NCBI GenBank assembly: GCA_021731085.1 | Contig: JAKFYB010000008.1 | Span: 177,399-241,398, forward strand | Direction of reading: 5' to 3' | Origin: Dehalococcoidia bacterium | GTDB taxonomy: Bacteria > Chloroflexota > Dehalococcoidia > DSTF01 > JACRBR01 | Length of the DNA: 64,000 nucleotides | In this document: positions 25,823 through 34,719 of the stretch, piece by piece | How the letters are laid out: each line of letters begins with the position of its first letter | Numbering within the stretch: the stretch's first letter is position 1 | Made by a program: the position numbers and the translations under genes | The notes under the pieces: model-generated | Database searches by the model: none | The model's input: the letters and a program-made list of their open reading frames with translations, nothing else | What the model was told of the DNA's origin: nothing

Positions 25823-25920
25823 CGGTCAGGTATCAGCCGTCAGCCCGCCTCGGATGACGAAAACACAGAGGCACAGAGGATCTACTGGGATCTCGTGAGG
25901 TTCTGTTGGCGCTGTCGCAA
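25823..25920. repeat. composite repeat: heptamers plus ACACAGAG element, copy 1 of 3
   Basis: Three heptamers (CGGTCAG, GTATCAG, CCGTCAG; 25823-25843) are followed by a ~63-nt element (25858-25920). The element starts with AAAACACAGAGGCACAGAG and ends with TGTTGGCGCTGTCGCA. The same order occurs at 41586-41668 and 48317-48416. Confidence 0.8.
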
Positions 25921-26406
25921 TGATGCACCTCACCCCGGCCCTTCTCCACGCAGTGGAGAGCGGAGCTTGGTTGGGGTCGTTTGGCGCTGTCGCATCGCGG
26001 AGCGTTAGTGAACGCCGGCAACAAACGACGGGCGGGGGCGCCCGTCCTCCTGGCAGCTGCCGCAGTGAATACTCTTCTTGACGGGACTGGCGGGTTGCTC
26101 GTTAGTCCTCTTGACCGGTCGAGGCAGATCGCTATACCTTCGCCCTTAACCCCACGCAGGGGAAGGTGCCGGAAGGGCCCGAGTGCTGCCTTGCTTGCTT
26201 GACCATATCCCGTGCTCGGGCCCTTCCCAATCCGCCTTCTCCGCTCTGCATTCACACCCTGAGTTCTTCGCGATCGCCGCCTCACGCGGGCGTGCCGCGC
26301 TCAGCGCGGCTGCCTGTCGACTGTGCGCGCGCTACGAGGCTTCCGGCGGCATCCAAACAAGATTCTTCGCTTTGCTCAGAATTACGCCGTCCATCGCGTC
26401 GCGCCT
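25921..26406. repeat. repeat-mosaic intergenic region before hemA 3' end
   Basis: About 490 nt without a gene. It contains several dispersed elements: a CTCACCCCGGCCCTTCTCC-type stretch with a small hairpin, a 29-nt hairpin repeat at 26024-26052 (identical to 27735-27763), a second GAAGGTGCCGGAAGGG stretch, and GATTCTTCGCTTTGCTCAGA at 26361-26386 (related to 31111-31139 and 41694-41720). It looks like an accumulation site for small repeats rather than a degraded gene. Confidence 0.7.
26024..26052. repeat. 29-bp hairpin repeat, copy 1 of 2
   Basis: GACGGGCG-GGGG-CGCCCGTC forms an 8-bp stem, flanked by AAC and CTCCTG. The 29-nt unit recurs without a mismatch at 27735-27763, so the two copies flank hemA. 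Confidence 0.85.
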
Positions 26407-27702
26407 TTACGACGGATCCGCGTCCTCAATCTGCGCGTCTTCGTCGAGGACGCGAAGGTCTTCGGCCAGGCCGAAGAGGGCGCGGGCGGCTTCGGTGTAG
26501 CGGTCGCCGTCGGTCGGGTTCTTGAGGCGGGTGATGGGGGCATGGAGGAGTTTCTTTACGAGCGCGGCCGTCATCGCTTCGATGCGCGCGCGGTCTTCGG
26601 GCGAGAGGTCCATGCGGGAGAGGGTGCGTTCGAGTTCGGCGAGGCGTAGTGCGTCGGCGCGCTCCTGGATCGCGGCGACGGTGGGGACGACGGCGAGCGA
26701 GCGGAGCCAGTCGCTGTACTTCGCGACGTCTTCTTCGACGATGGCTTCCGCAGAGGCGAGTTCTCCGCGGCGGAGTTCGAGGTTCTGTTCGGCGAAGGCC
26801 TGGAGTTCGTCGATGTCGTAAAGGCGGACGTTCGGGAGATCGCGGATGGCGGGATCGATGTCGCGCGGCACGGCGATATCGATCAACAGCAGCGGGCGGT
26901 CGGGACGCTTCGTCATGACTGATCGCGCCATATCAATGTCGACGACGTTGTCATGCGCGGCAGTGGATGAGATGACGATGTCGGCGTCGATCATGGCTTG
27001 CGCGCGCTGGTCGAACGGGACGGCGCGCGCCCCGAGGGCCTCCGCGATCTCGGCTGTGCGTTCCGTCGTGCGGCTCGTGACGATCATCTGCGCGACGCCG
27101 GCGCCGATGAGGTTGTTGGCGGTGAGTTGACCTGCTTCGCCGGCTCCGATTACGAGCACGGTTTTCTCGCTGAGATCGCCGGGGCCCTTGCGCGCGAGAT
27201 CGACGGCCATCGACGAGACGGAGACGGGACGCCGTCCGATCGATGTTTGCTCGCGGACTTTGCGGCCGACGCGAATGGCGGTGTGAAACAGGCGCGAGAG
27301 CGCGGGCGTGTGCGTGCCGGCAACGGTGGCGGCTGTGAAGGCGGCGCGCACCTGGCCGAGCACTTCGCTTTCGCCGACGACCATCGACTCGACGCCGGCG
27401 GCGACGCGGAAGAGGTGGCGTGATGCGGCATCGCCCGTCACGGCAACGAACGGCGCGCCTTCGAGCGGCGGGTTGCCCTTGATCTCGGATAGAACAGCGA
27501 CGGCGGGGCGCGGATCATCGACCGGCTGCGCATCGGCGATGTAGATCTCGGTGCGATTGCAGGTCGAGAGGACGGCGACACCGGCGTACGTCTCGCCGAG
27601 TCGCGAGAGAACGCGCGACAGTTCGTCGGCGTCGAGCGCGAAGTGTTCGCGCACGGCGACGGGTGCTGTTTTGTGGGAGAGGCCGATGAGTGAGATGTTC
27701 AT
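26407..27702 (-). CDS. hemA: glutamyl-tRNA reductase
   Basis: Reduces glutamyl-tRNA(Glu) to glutamate-1-semialdehyde, the first committed step of the C5 tetrapyrrole pathway; 431 residues. The start at 27702 gives MNISLIGLSHKTAPVAVRE, and the catalytic Cys48 is in LSTCNRTEIY. The NADPH domain is VLVIGAGEAGQLTANNL and the C-terminal dimerisation helix is present. Upstream in-frame sequence to 27975 is not part of the family. The Met8-like gene lies 77 nt upstream on the same strand; both feed tetrapyrrole synthesis with hemC and cobA-hemD at 15-18 kb. Confidence 0.96.
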   Translation of the reverse strand: MNISLIGLSHKTAPVAVREHFALDADELSRVLSRLGETYAGVAVLSTCNRTEIYIADAQPVDDPRPAVAVLSEIKGNPPLEGAPFVAVTGDAASRHLFRVAAGVESMVVGESEVLGQVRAAFTAATVAGTHTPALSRLFHTAIRVGRKVREQTSIGRRPVSVSSMAVDLARKGPGDLSEKTVLVIGAGEAGQLTANNLIGAGVAQMIVTSRTTERTAEIAEALGARAVPFDQRAQAMIDADIVISSTAAHDNVVDIDMARSVMTKRPDRPLLLIDIAVPRDIDPAIRDLPNVRLYDIDELQAFAEQNLELRRGELASAEAIVEEDVAKYSDWLRSLAVVPTVAAIQERADALRLAELERTLSRMDLSPEDRARIEAMTAALVKKLLHAPITRLKNPTDGDRYTEAARALFGLAEDLRVLDEDAQIEDADPS

Positions 27703-27734
27703 GTTGCTCGCCGCCGTGTTGCTGCGTTCCTGAG

Positions 27735-27763
27735 AACGACGGGCGGGGGCGCCCGTCCTCCTG
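27735..27763. repeat. 29-bp hairpin repeat, copy 2 of 2
   Basis: Exact copy of 26024-26052, placed between the Met8-like gene and hemA. In the transcript it would form a strong GC hairpin just before hemA. Confidence 0.85.
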
Positions 27764-27779
27764 CGCAGCAATTTCAGTC

Positions 27780-28505
27780 TTACATACCGCGGGCGGCGTC
27801 GGCTTCGGCGCGTTCGATGGCCTTGACGGAGCCGTCGTCCTCTTCCGTGTCCTCGTGCTCGGGCGGGATCGGCGTGAGTTCGATGCCGAGGCGGCTGATG
27901 AGATGGGCGCGCGCCTGGCCGTAGCGGCGCTGGGCGAGCATCACGCGCAGCTTGCCGTCGATGGCCGTCTGCCATGTGTCGTTCTCGACCTTAATGCCAA
28001 GGCGGCGGATCTCGGTGCGGACTTCGGCGAGGAGGTCGGCGAGCGCGGGCATGTCTTCCGTGAGGTAAGCGTCGAGCTCTTCCCGCAGTCGACGGGCGAG
28101 CGCAGGACTGGTGCCAGAGGTGGATGCGGCGAGCGTGATCTTTCCCTTGCGCACGACGGCGGGGAGGATGAAGTCGCAGTACTTCGGGTCGTCGGCGGCG
28201 TTCACCCAGAGCCCGCGCGCCTTCGCGGCGTGGGCGACATCGGCGTTGATCGCGCCGTCGTCCGTCGCGACCATCACCCACTCCCAGCCGCCGTCGAGGT
28301 CGTCCTCGCGGTAAGGGCGCGGGAGGTGCTTGATACGCCCGGACTCGGCGTGGCCGCGCAGTTCGTCGACGAGGGTGGGCGAGACGAGCGTGATATCGGC
28401 TTCGGCGGCGAGCAGCCCGCGCACTTTCTCGGCGCCGACGTTGCCGCCGCCGATGACGAGCACCTTTCGGTTCTTTGCTTCGATGAAGATGGGGTAGAGA
28501 GCCAC
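27780..28505 (-). CDS. precorrin-2 dehydrogenase/sirohydrochlorin ferrochelatase (Met8/CysG N-domain type)
   Basis: Oxidises precorrin-2 and inserts iron to make sirohaem. The start region MALYPIFIEAKNRKVLVIGGGNVGAEKVRGLL is the NAD-binding Rossmann start, and VNAADDPKYCDFILPAVVRKGKITLAASTSGTSPALARRLREELD is the family core with the catalytic Asp region. Length 241 is close to that of stand-alone enzymes. The start is a GTG. It would use precorrin-2 made by cobA-hemD at 16.4 kb and lies in one direction with hemA. Confidence 0.93.
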   Translation of the reverse strand: MALYPIFIEAKNRKVLVIGGGNVGAEKVRGLLAAEADITLVSPTLVDELRGHAESGRIKHLPRPYREDDLDGGWEWVMVATDDGAINADVAHAAKARGLWVNAADDPKYCDFILPAVVRKGKITLAASTSGTSPALARRLREELDAYLTEDMPALADLLAEVRTEIRRLGIKVENDTWQTAIDGKLRVMLAQRRYGQARAHLISRLGIELTPIPPEHEDTEEDDGSVKAIERAEADAARGM

Positions 28506-28515
28506 GGGCGACCCT

Positions 28516-28543
28516 AACGACTAATCCCTAACGACGAACGACT
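28516..28543. repeat. heptamer array next to a stop codon
   Basis: Four units in phase (AACGACT, AATCCCT, AACGACG, AACGACT) fill the gap between the Met8-like start and the stop codon of the regulator upstream. Confidence 0.75.
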
Positions 28544-29180
28544 ACTGCTCGTACGCGCCGGCGATGCCCAACAGCACTTCGTCGGCGAGGGCCATTATTT
28601 GTTCTGTGATCTCGACGGCCTCGTGCGGGGCGGTGCCTTGCTTGGCGAGCGCCTGCTTTGCGGACTGGTCGAGGCTGCGGCGGAAGAAGGTGAAGGCGTT
28701 GACGGCCTGCGAGAGGGTCATGCCGGCGCCGTGCAGCTCCTCGCCGTACTGCGCGCCGGTGTTGCGCGCCTCTTCGAGCAGCGACGACTTCTTGCCGCGC
28801 TTGGCGACGTAGTCCGCAACGAGGGCCATCAGGCGGCGGCCGAGGCTGCGGAGCTTCTCGCGCTGGGCGTCGTCGACGGTGGCGTACCAGTCGGCGTTGC
28901 CGCGGCTGTGCACCTGGCGGCGGATGCGGCGCGTGGCGACTTCTTCGACGCCGTCGGTCAGCTGCTGTTTGCGGCCGCGCCCGCTGACGATGCCGCGGAC
29001 GTCGCGCTCGGCGAAGCGGCGATGGCCGCCGGGGGTGCGGAATGTGCGCACCTGTCCGGCATCGGCCCAGCGGCGAAGGGTGGACTCATCGACGTTGAGG
29101 AGCTTGCAGGCCTGGCCGAGCGTGAGCCAGCGATCCTGTTCGGTGGGGTCGTGCGAGTCTGTGGCGGAAAAGGTGCTCAA
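28542..29180 (-). CDS. MerR/BldC-type helix-turn-helix regulator with helical C-terminal domain
   Basis: DNA-binding protein with an excisionase/BldC-like winged helix: WLTLGQACKLLNVDESTLRRWADAGQVRTFRTPGGHRRF near residue 18. A C-terminal all-helical domain of about 125 residues resembles RsbRD/globin-like sensor regions in pattern only. The TTG at 29180 is chosen because a -10 box TAGAAT lies at about 29226-29221, upstream of it; the frame is open to 29288. It sits ahead of the Met8-like/hemA pair and may control it; that is inferred from position. Confidence 0.75.
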   Translation of the reverse strand: MSTFSATDSHDPTEQDRWLTLGQACKLLNVDESTLRRWADAGQVRTFRTPGGHRRFAERDVRGIVSGRGRKQQLTDGVEEVATRRIRRQVHSRGNADWYATVDDAQREKLRSLGRRLMALVADYVAKRGKKSSLLEEARNTGAQYGEELHGAGMTLSQAVNAFTFFRRSLDQSAKQALAKQGTAPHEAVEITEQIMALADEVLLGIAGAYEQ

Positions 29181-29340
29181 ATCTAGGTATTCCCGTGACG
29201 CGTTGGCCGATGCATAGATTCTATCAGGGTGTCTCTTAGACCATACGTAGAAATGCACGGATCGACCCACGAACCGAAGCGTCGTCAAGGCACCCGCGCG
29301 AGGCGTCGTCCCACTTTGGGCCTCCGGCTACCATGCCCGC

Positions 29341-29733
29341 ATGTCGAACGACGCTTTTGCGCGCAAACAACAGGCGGACCTGCTGGTCGAGCGGACGGCG
29401 CAGCAGTTGCAGCTTCTGCTCGAAGAGACGGCCAAGTCACTGCGGCCGTTTCCGCCGTACCCGGGCGCGTTCTTCGTGTACGCGGTGGAGGTGAATCTCG
29501 ACGGCGCGGAGAGTCCGGACATGGGATGCATCGTCGTGGACGAAAACGGGCGGCTGTGCGAGCTGGAGATCAAGATCGACTTCGGTGAGGAGTTCGGGGA
29601 CGTGGTCGATCTGGTGCAGTCGCGGGATGAGACGCTGAAGCCGCTGGAGGATCTGCATCCGCGGGACCACATCATTCTGGCGTACAACGCGATCTCGCAG
29701 CTTACGGAGCTGCTGCTGGAGCAGTCGGCGTAG
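29341..29733 (+). CDS. conserved-looking hypothetical protein
   Basis: A 130-residue acidic protein I cannot assign. It has a helical N-terminus (KQQADLLVERTAQQLQLLLEET), a central beta-rich part (GAFFVYAVEVNLDG ... GCIVVDENGRLCELEIKID) and a helical end. A -10 box TACCAT (29329-29334) ends 6 nt before the ATG, supporting real, leaderless expression. A perfect heptamer array begins right after the stop. Confidence 0.6.
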   Translation: MSNDAFARKQQADLLVERTAQQLQLLLEETAKSLRPFPPYPGAFFVYAVEVNLDGAESPDMGCIVVDENGRLCELEIKIDFGEEFGDVVDLVQSRDETLKPLEDLHPRDHIILAYNAISQLTELLLEQSA

Positions 29734-29761
29734 GTCGGTCGTCGGTCGTCGGTCGTCGGCG
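29734..29761. repeat. near-perfect GTCGGTC heptamer array after a stop codon
   Basis: Three exact GTCGGTC units and one GTCGGCG start directly after the stop codon of the hypothetical gene and end 5 nt before the -10 box of the next gene. Confidence 0.85.
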
Positions 29762-29778
29762 ATACGTACACTGTGATC

Positions 29779-30732
29779 ATGGTCCGCCTTTTCTTTGCGA
29801 TCGCTCTTGTCTTCGTTGGACTATCGTCCGTGCGGCCCGTTCGCGCTGCCGATCCGGTCGTCACGTCCGTGCGTGTCGAACCGTTCGTGGCAAACGTTGG
29901 CGATCGGATGACGCTGACGATCGAGGTGGATCACGACGCCGGGATCACGATCGAAGGGCCGGGCGCTGACGCGGACTTCGGAGACCTGGAGTTCATCGAG
30001 GCGGCGGCGCCGGTTGTGACGGCGGACGATGATGACTCGGGTGAGCGGACGACGCTGGCGTACACGGTGACGACGTTTGTGCTGGGGTCGGCTACGACGC
30101 CGGTGTTCGAGATCTCGTGGCGGGGGCCGGGGGTTGAAGGCACTCTCACGACGGATCCGGCGCCGTATACCGTCGACAGCGTGCTGGCGCCGGACGACAA
30201 CACGCTGCGGCCGTTGAAGGCGCAGTTTGAACTGCCCCAGCCTGCGCCACCACCGTTTGTGCCGGCGACGTTCGTCGTGATGATGGCGGGGCTCACGGCG
30301 CTGGGGTACTGGCTCATGCGGCGTGGGATCGACACGCGGCCGGAGCCGGTCGTCGTTGTTGCTGCGCCGGTCGTGCCCGCGATCCCGCCGGGCGTGATCG
30401 CGCGGGCGGAACTGGATGCGATCGGTGCGGATGGGCTGGCGGCGAGCGACCCGGAGGCGTACTACGCGCGGATCGCGGCGACGGTGCGGCAGTATTTAAG
30501 CGCGAGGTTCGACTTCCCGGGGTACGCGATGACGCGTCGCGAGATGGAGCGCGGGATGACGCGCGCGGGCATCGACCGCTGGCCGGCGCGCGTGACGTCG
30601 AACCTGCTTGAGCAGTGCGACTCGGTGCAGTTCGCGAAGTTCCGTCCGGCGCGCGAACGTTGGGAGCAGGACCTGGCTGCCGCGTACGAAATCGTCGAGA
30701 TCACGAGCGGTGATCCAACGCCTAGCGCGTAA
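29779..30732 (+). CDS. membrane-anchored protein with BatD/DUF4381-like layout
   Basis: About 317 residues. An N-terminal signal peptide ends near VRAAD, then a beta-sandwich domain (residues about 25-125, VTSVRVEPFVANVGDRMTLTIEV) similar in style to oxygen-tolerance BatD domains, a Pro-rich linker, one membrane span (VPATFVVMMAGLTALGYWLM, near 170) and a cytoplasmic helical domain (YYARIAATVRQYLSARFDFP). This order is typical of BatD-like or DUF4381 proteins, but no MoxR or VWA partner is nearby. A -10 box TACACT ends 6 nt before ATG 29779. It converges on the DUF1294 gene with an 11-nt overlap. Confidence 0.65.
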   Translation: MVRLFFAIALVFVGLSSVRPVRAADPVVTSVRVEPFVANVGDRMTLTIEVDHDAGITIEGPGADADFGDLEFIEAAAPVVTADDDDSGERTTLAYTVTTFVLGSATTPVFEISWRGPGVEGTLTTDPAPYTVDSVLAPDDNTLRPLKAQFELPQPAPPPFVPATFVVMMAGLTALGYWLMRRGIDTRPEPVVVVAAPVVPAIPPGVIARAELDAIGADGLAASDPEAYYARIAATVRQYLSARFDFPGYAMTRREMERGMTRAGIDRWPARVTSNLLEQCDSVQFAKFRPARERWEQDLAAAYEIVEITSGDPTPSA

Positions 30733-31066
30733 AGAGCCAGAGCGCGAAGGCGGCGTTGAGGATCGTTGCCGCCACTAGCACGATCGTGAACGACGTGTGG
30801 AGGGTCTTGTGGCGAAAGACGGCGCGGCCCGCCCAGCCGCCGGGGAAGCCACCACCGAGGGCCATGCCGTGCAGGACGAGTTCGGGCACGCGGCCGCCAT
30901 TCGAGCGAGCCTGCTGCTTGTCGAAGCCGTAGAGGGCGAACGTCGCGACGCTCGCTCCCGTAACCCAGGCGATATACCAGTTAGCGCCGAGCCACCACGC
31001 CAGCATCGCGACCAGGATCGCAACAGCGACGCCACTGACCGCGAACCTTGTGTACGGAGATCCCAT
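30722..31066 (-). CDS. DUF1294 membrane protein
   Basis: A 114-residue membrane protein with three to four hydrophobic segments. The diagnostic block is GFDKQQARSNGGRVPELVLHGMALGGGFPGGWAGRAVFRHKT, followed by a final span. Function of the family is unknown. A -10 box TATATC ends 8 nt before the ATG, so it is probably leaderless. Its 3' end overlaps the convergent BatD-like gene by 11 nt. Confidence 0.85.
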   Translation of the reverse strand: MGSPYTRFAVSGVAVAILVAMLAWWLGANWYIAWVTGASVATFALYGFDKQQARSNGGRVPELVLHGMALGGGFPGGWAGRAVFRHKTLHTSFTIVLVAATILNAAFALWLFTR

Positions 31067-31110
31067 CGACGGAGGATATACAACATGCCGTCGACAAGAG
31101 CCTCAGTCCC

Positions 31111-31139
31111 GTCATTCCGAGCACAGCGAGGAATCTTGC
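31111..31139. repeat. GTCATTCYGAGC-type dispersed repeat
   Basis: GTCATTCCGAGCACAGCGAG followed by GAATCTTGC. Related copies on the other strand are at 26361-26386 and 41694-41720. Such elements are common between genes in several phyla; their origin is unclear. Confidence 0.65.
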
Positions 31140-31210
31140 TTGTCTGGCGCCGCTCAGTCATGCGCCAGCGCCACCTGACGACGATCTAGACTGATCGCAG
31201 GAGCATCACC

Positions 31211-31930
31211 ATGACCGCACCCGCGCCACTGACGATCCGCCGCGACAAGGACATCTACGAGACCGATGGCGGCTGGTTTCACGCGCGCTGGCACTTCTCT
31301 TTCGACCAGTACCACGACCCGGCGAACATGCGTATCGGCCTCCTGCGCGTGTTCAATCACGACACGCTGCGGCCGGGCCAGATCTGGCCGATGCACCCGC
31401 ACCGCGACATCGAAGGCATCACGTACGTCGTTGCGGGCGAGTTCGAGCATCGCGACAGTCTCGGCAACGGCGGCGTGCTGCTGCCGGGCGGCGTGCAGCG
31501 CATGACGCTCGGGCGCGGCGCCGAGCACTCGGAGGGCAACCACTCGCAGACGGAGGACATGCAGTTCATCCAGATGTGGATCATGCCCGACCGGCCGGGG
31601 CTGGAGCCAGAGATCGAGCAGAAGCAGTGGTCGCAGGCGGACCGCGAAGACCGCTGGCTACAGATCCTGCAGCCGGAGGCATCCGACGGCGACGCGGTCA
31701 TGGTGCACAACGACGTCAGCATGTACGTCTCGCGTCTGAGCGCGGGTACGCAGATCGAGCACGAGATCGGTGACGGGCGCGGCGGGTACTTCTACGTGAT
31801 CGACGGCGCGGTCGACGTGAACGGCGAGACGATGTCGAAGGGCGACGCGGCGAAGATCACGGGATCGGGATCGCTCGTCGTGATGGCGAACGCGATTTCA
31901 GAGTTAATCCTCGTCGACACGCCGTTCTGA
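31211..31930 (+). CDS. pirin-family bicupin protein
   Basis: A 239-residue bicupin. The N-terminal cupin has the iron-binding pattern PMHPHRDIEGITYVVAGEFEHRDSLG and the later GAEHSEGNHS, i.e. the His and Glu metal ligands of pirin/YhhW quercetinase-type proteins. The C-terminal cupin is shorter and lacks the metal set, as usual. A CAGGAG site lies 7 nt before the ATG and a TAGACT box (31187-31192) lies further upstream. Roles range from quercetin oxidation to redox sensing; not resolved here. Confidence 0.9.
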   Translation: MTAPAPLTIRRDKDIYETDGGWFHARWHFSFDQYHDPANMRIGLLRVFNHDTLRPGQIWPMHPHRDIEGITYVVAGEFEHRDSLGNGGVLLPGGVQRMTLGRGAEHSEGNHSQTEDMQFIQMWIMPDRPGLEPEIEQKQWSQADREDRWLQILQPEASDGDAVMVHNDVSMYVSRLSAGTQIEHEIGDGRGGYFYVIDGAVDVNGETMSKGDAAKITGSGSLVVMANAISELILVDTPF

Positions 31931-31945
31931 CCAGCCGTCCCATCC

Positions 31946-34636
31946 CTACCGCGAGCGGCTCGCCGCTGCGCGCTTCGTCGACGTCTTGCGTCGTCCGATC
32001 TTCACCGGCGCTTTTCGCGCACCTGTAGCCTTCTTCGCACCGCGAGCGCTCGCCGGCTTCAGCGCTGATGCTTCGAGCTTGTCGAGGCGGTCTTTGAGGC
32101 CGCGGTTGTCTTCCTGGATCTTCTCCATTTCCTCGCGCAGCTTCTTAATCTCTTCGCCCTTGTCCGCGCCTTCGCGGATGCGGTTGATCGCTTCGCGCGC
32201 CGTGCGGATGACGCGGCCGTCGAGCTCGCGCACGCGCACGCGGTCGAGTTCGGCGACGGCCTTCGGGAGCTTGAGCTCGGCGAGGCCGGTGATCGCGTTG
32301 AGGCGGACGCGCAGCCAGTCGTCGGAGGCAAGCTCGACGAGGCGGTCGTAGGCGTCGTCCTTCGCCCTATCGCTGAGGTTGCCGAGCTTCGCGAGAACGG
32401 CCGTCGCCGTACCACGCACCGGGTTCGACTTGCCGCGCTTCGTCCAGTCGAGGGCGATTGGCAGCACGCGCTCGTCCTTCAGATCGGCGAGGCCGAGCAG
32501 CGCCTGCGACCGGATGACGTCGTTCTGCGAATCCTTCTTCATCGCGACCTTTGTCAGCACATCGAAGGCCTTCGCCGTGCGCGTGTGGCCGAGCGACTGC
32601 GCGGCGTTCGCCTCGACGTAGTACGACGCGTCGCCCTTGCGCAGGATGCCTTCGAGCGCGGCGGCAACCTTGTCGTCGTGGCGGAACTGGCCGAGCGCGC
32701 CAACGACGGCCCTGCGCGCCTTGTGGTTGCGGACGCTGATGCACGACAGCAGCGCGTCGCGGGCGATCTCGCTGCGCATGCCGCCGAGCGCGCGGGCCGC
32801 TTCCGCCTGCACGCCCCAGAACTTGTCCTTCTGCACGGCGTCCTTCAGCGCATCGACGGCCTCCTGCGTGCCGAGCTTCGCCAGCTCCTTCGCGGCAGAC
32901 ACCCGCCCGACCACATCGTCGTCGTTCTTGAGCTGGTAGACGAGCATTTCCTTGCCGCGCTTGAAGTCGACGGTCTTGAGGTAGTTGTTGCCGGGGTCGA
33001 AGCGCACGAGCTGCGGCTTGCTTGGAAGCGCGAAGAAGAAGCTGTGCACCTTGTCGCGGATCTCGACGTTGAAGGCGTGCTTCTTGCCGTCCACCGTGAC
33101 GTCGATCACGACGGGCATGCGGAAGATCGACGAGTCCTTCTCGTCCTGCGTCTGCGCGACGTTAACCTTCGCCTGCTTCGTCTTGTCGTCGTACTCGAAC
33201 GAGAGCTTGAAGTTCGGGTGGCCGCCTTTGTATACCCACTGGTCGAACAGCCAATCGATGTTGCGGCCGGTGGCGCGCTCGATCGCGCGCTGGAGGTCGG
33301 GCGTCGTGACGTTCGTGTTCTTGCGGGTGGCGACGTAGTGGTGGATGGCCTTCCGCCAGAGATCATCGCCGAGCACGGTGCGAATCATGTGAAGGACGAG
33401 CGAGCCTTTCTCGTAGAGGTGGCGGTCGAAGATGTCGATCGGCTCGTTGTAGACGTTGTGGACGATGGGGCGGCGGTAGCGGCCGCTGTCCTCGCCCATG
33501 TAGATCTGCGCGTTCTGGTACAGCTCGTAACGGAACTCGTCGATGCCCTTCGCCTTCTCCGTGAACAGCGCCTCGAAGTACGTCGCGAAGCCCTCGTTGA
33601 GCCAGGCGTGCGCCCACTCGCGGCAGGTCAGCAGGTCGCCGAACCACTGGTGCGCGAGCTCGTGCGCGAGCAGGCCATCGGCATCGCTGTCGAGCCAGGC
33701 GCGCTTGTCGAGCAGCGACGTGTCCGTCAGCGTCGTCGCCGTGATGTTCTCCATGCCGCCGAAGATGAAGTCGGCGACGAACGTCTGGGCGTAGCGCGAG
33801 TACGGGTACTTGAGGCCGGTCGCGTCGCTGAGGATCTCGAGCATCTGCGGCGTGCGCTGGAGCGTGCGCTCGATGTCGGCGTTACGGCCCTTCGGCCCGT
33901 AGTACTGGACCTTCACGCCCTTCCAGTCGTGCTCGATCTCGGCGAAGTCGCCGACGCACTGGCTCAGCAGGTACGTGACGTGTGGCGTCGTGCAGTTCCA
34001 GTGGTAGGTGCTGCGGCCGTCGGCGCGCTTCTTCACGGAGAGCAGCTCGCCGTTGCCGACGCTGATCATCTTCGCCGGGACGGTGACGATGACTTCGGTG
34101 GTCTGCTGGTGGTTCGGGAAGTCGAGGCAGGGATACCAGTGGCGAGAGTCCTCGTCCTGGCCCTGCGACCACGCCTGCAACGGCTTCTTCGGGTAGTCCT
34201 TGTCGGGCGCGGTGAACCAGAGCCCACGGCGCGGCTTCGCGGAGTACGCGATCGCGATGTCCGTCTTCGCCCCCGCCTTCATGCGCGGCAGGTCGACCTT
34301 CAGGACAGGATCGCTGTAGGCGAACTTCGCGGGCTTGCCGCCGACGGTGACCTTGTTGACGCGCATCTCGACGGCGTCGAACGAGACGCTGCCGGGGTTG
34401 TCGTTGATCGCCGCGACCGTATGCGTCGCCGTGCCGCCGACAGTCTTGGCCTTGGGGTCGATGGTGATCTCGAGCTTGATGTGCTTCACATCGACGACAA
34501 GGTCCGGCGCATAGTGCGCCGTATCCCCCGCCAGCGGATGCGGCTTCGAGCCGGCCATCATCGCCGCGCCAAGCGCCCGCGAGCACGCAGCGTGTGAGGT
34601 AAGTTCGCGTTCTTGTTCGAGGTCAAGATCAGGCAT
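31946..34636 (-). CDS. M1-family zinc aminopeptidase with C-terminal HEAT repeats and basic tail
   Basis: About 896 residues. The gluzincin core has the exopeptidase motif GGMEN and the zinc site HELAHQW (near residue 325) with the second Glu in WLNEGFATYF. From about 560 a HEAT-repeat array starts (EAVDALKDAVQKDKFWGVQAEAARALGGM and similar units), then a coiled coil (EEIKKLREEMEKIQEDNRGLKDRLDKLEA) and a Lys/Arg/Ala-rich tail. Cytoplasmic peptide trimming is likely. ATG 34636 is preferred: GGAG is 6 nt upstream and a TACCAT box overlaps the alternative ATG at 34669, which would then lie before the RNA start. A 670-codon antisense frame is a shadow. Confidence 0.9.
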   Translation of the reverse strand: MPDLDLEQERELTSHAACSRALGAAMMAGSKPHPLAGDTAHYAPDLVVDVKHIKLEITIDPKAKTVGGTATHTVAAINDNPGSVSFDAVEMRVNKVTVGGKPAKFAYSDPVLKVDLPRMKAGAKTDIAIAYSAKPRRGLWFTAPDKDYPKKPLQAWSQGQDEDSRHWYPCLDFPNHQQTTEVIVTVPAKMISVGNGELLSVKKRADGRSTYHWNCTTPHVTYLLSQCVGDFAEIEHDWKGVKVQYYGPKGRNADIERTLQRTPQMLEILSDATGLKYPYSRYAQTFVADFIFGGMENITATTLTDTSLLDKRAWLDSDADGLLAHELAHQWFGDLLTCREWAHAWLNEGFATYFEALFTEKAKGIDEFRYELYQNAQIYMGEDSGRYRRPIVHNVYNEPIDIFDRHLYEKGSLVLHMIRTVLGDDLWRKAIHHYVATRKNTNVTTPDLQRAIERATGRNIDWLFDQWVYKGGHPNFKLSFEYDDKTKQAKVNVAQTQDEKDSSIFRMPVVIDVTVDGKKHAFNVEIRDKVHSFFFALPSKPQLVRFDPGNNYLKTVDFKRGKEMLVYQLKNDDDVVGRVSAAKELAKLGTQEAVDALKDAVQKDKFWGVQAEAARALGGMRSEIARDALLSCISVRNHKARRAVVGALGQFRHDDKVAAALEGILRKGDASYYVEANAAQSLGHTRTAKAFDVLTKVAMKKDSQNDVIRSQALLGLADLKDERVLPIALDWTKRGKSNPVRGTATAVLAKLGNLSDRAKDDAYDRLVELASDDWLRVRLNAITGLAELKLPKAVAELDRVRVRELDGRVIRTAREAINRIREGADKGEEIKKLREEMEKIQEDNRGLKDRLDKLEASALKPASARGAKKATGARKAPVKIGRRKTSTKRAAASRSR

Positions 34637-34719
34637 AGGGGCTCCGTTCTGGTGGTTGGTGGTGGTCATGGTAGACGCGGAGCAATCCCCAACAAAGACA
34701 CAGCAGCGTGTCGCGTCCT

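Noticed and set aside
32585..34597. A 670-codon open frame on the + strand
   Set aside because: It is exactly antisense to the M1 aminopeptidase gene, has Arg/Val/Asp-biased composition and no motifs. Long antisense frames are expected in GC-rich DNA.
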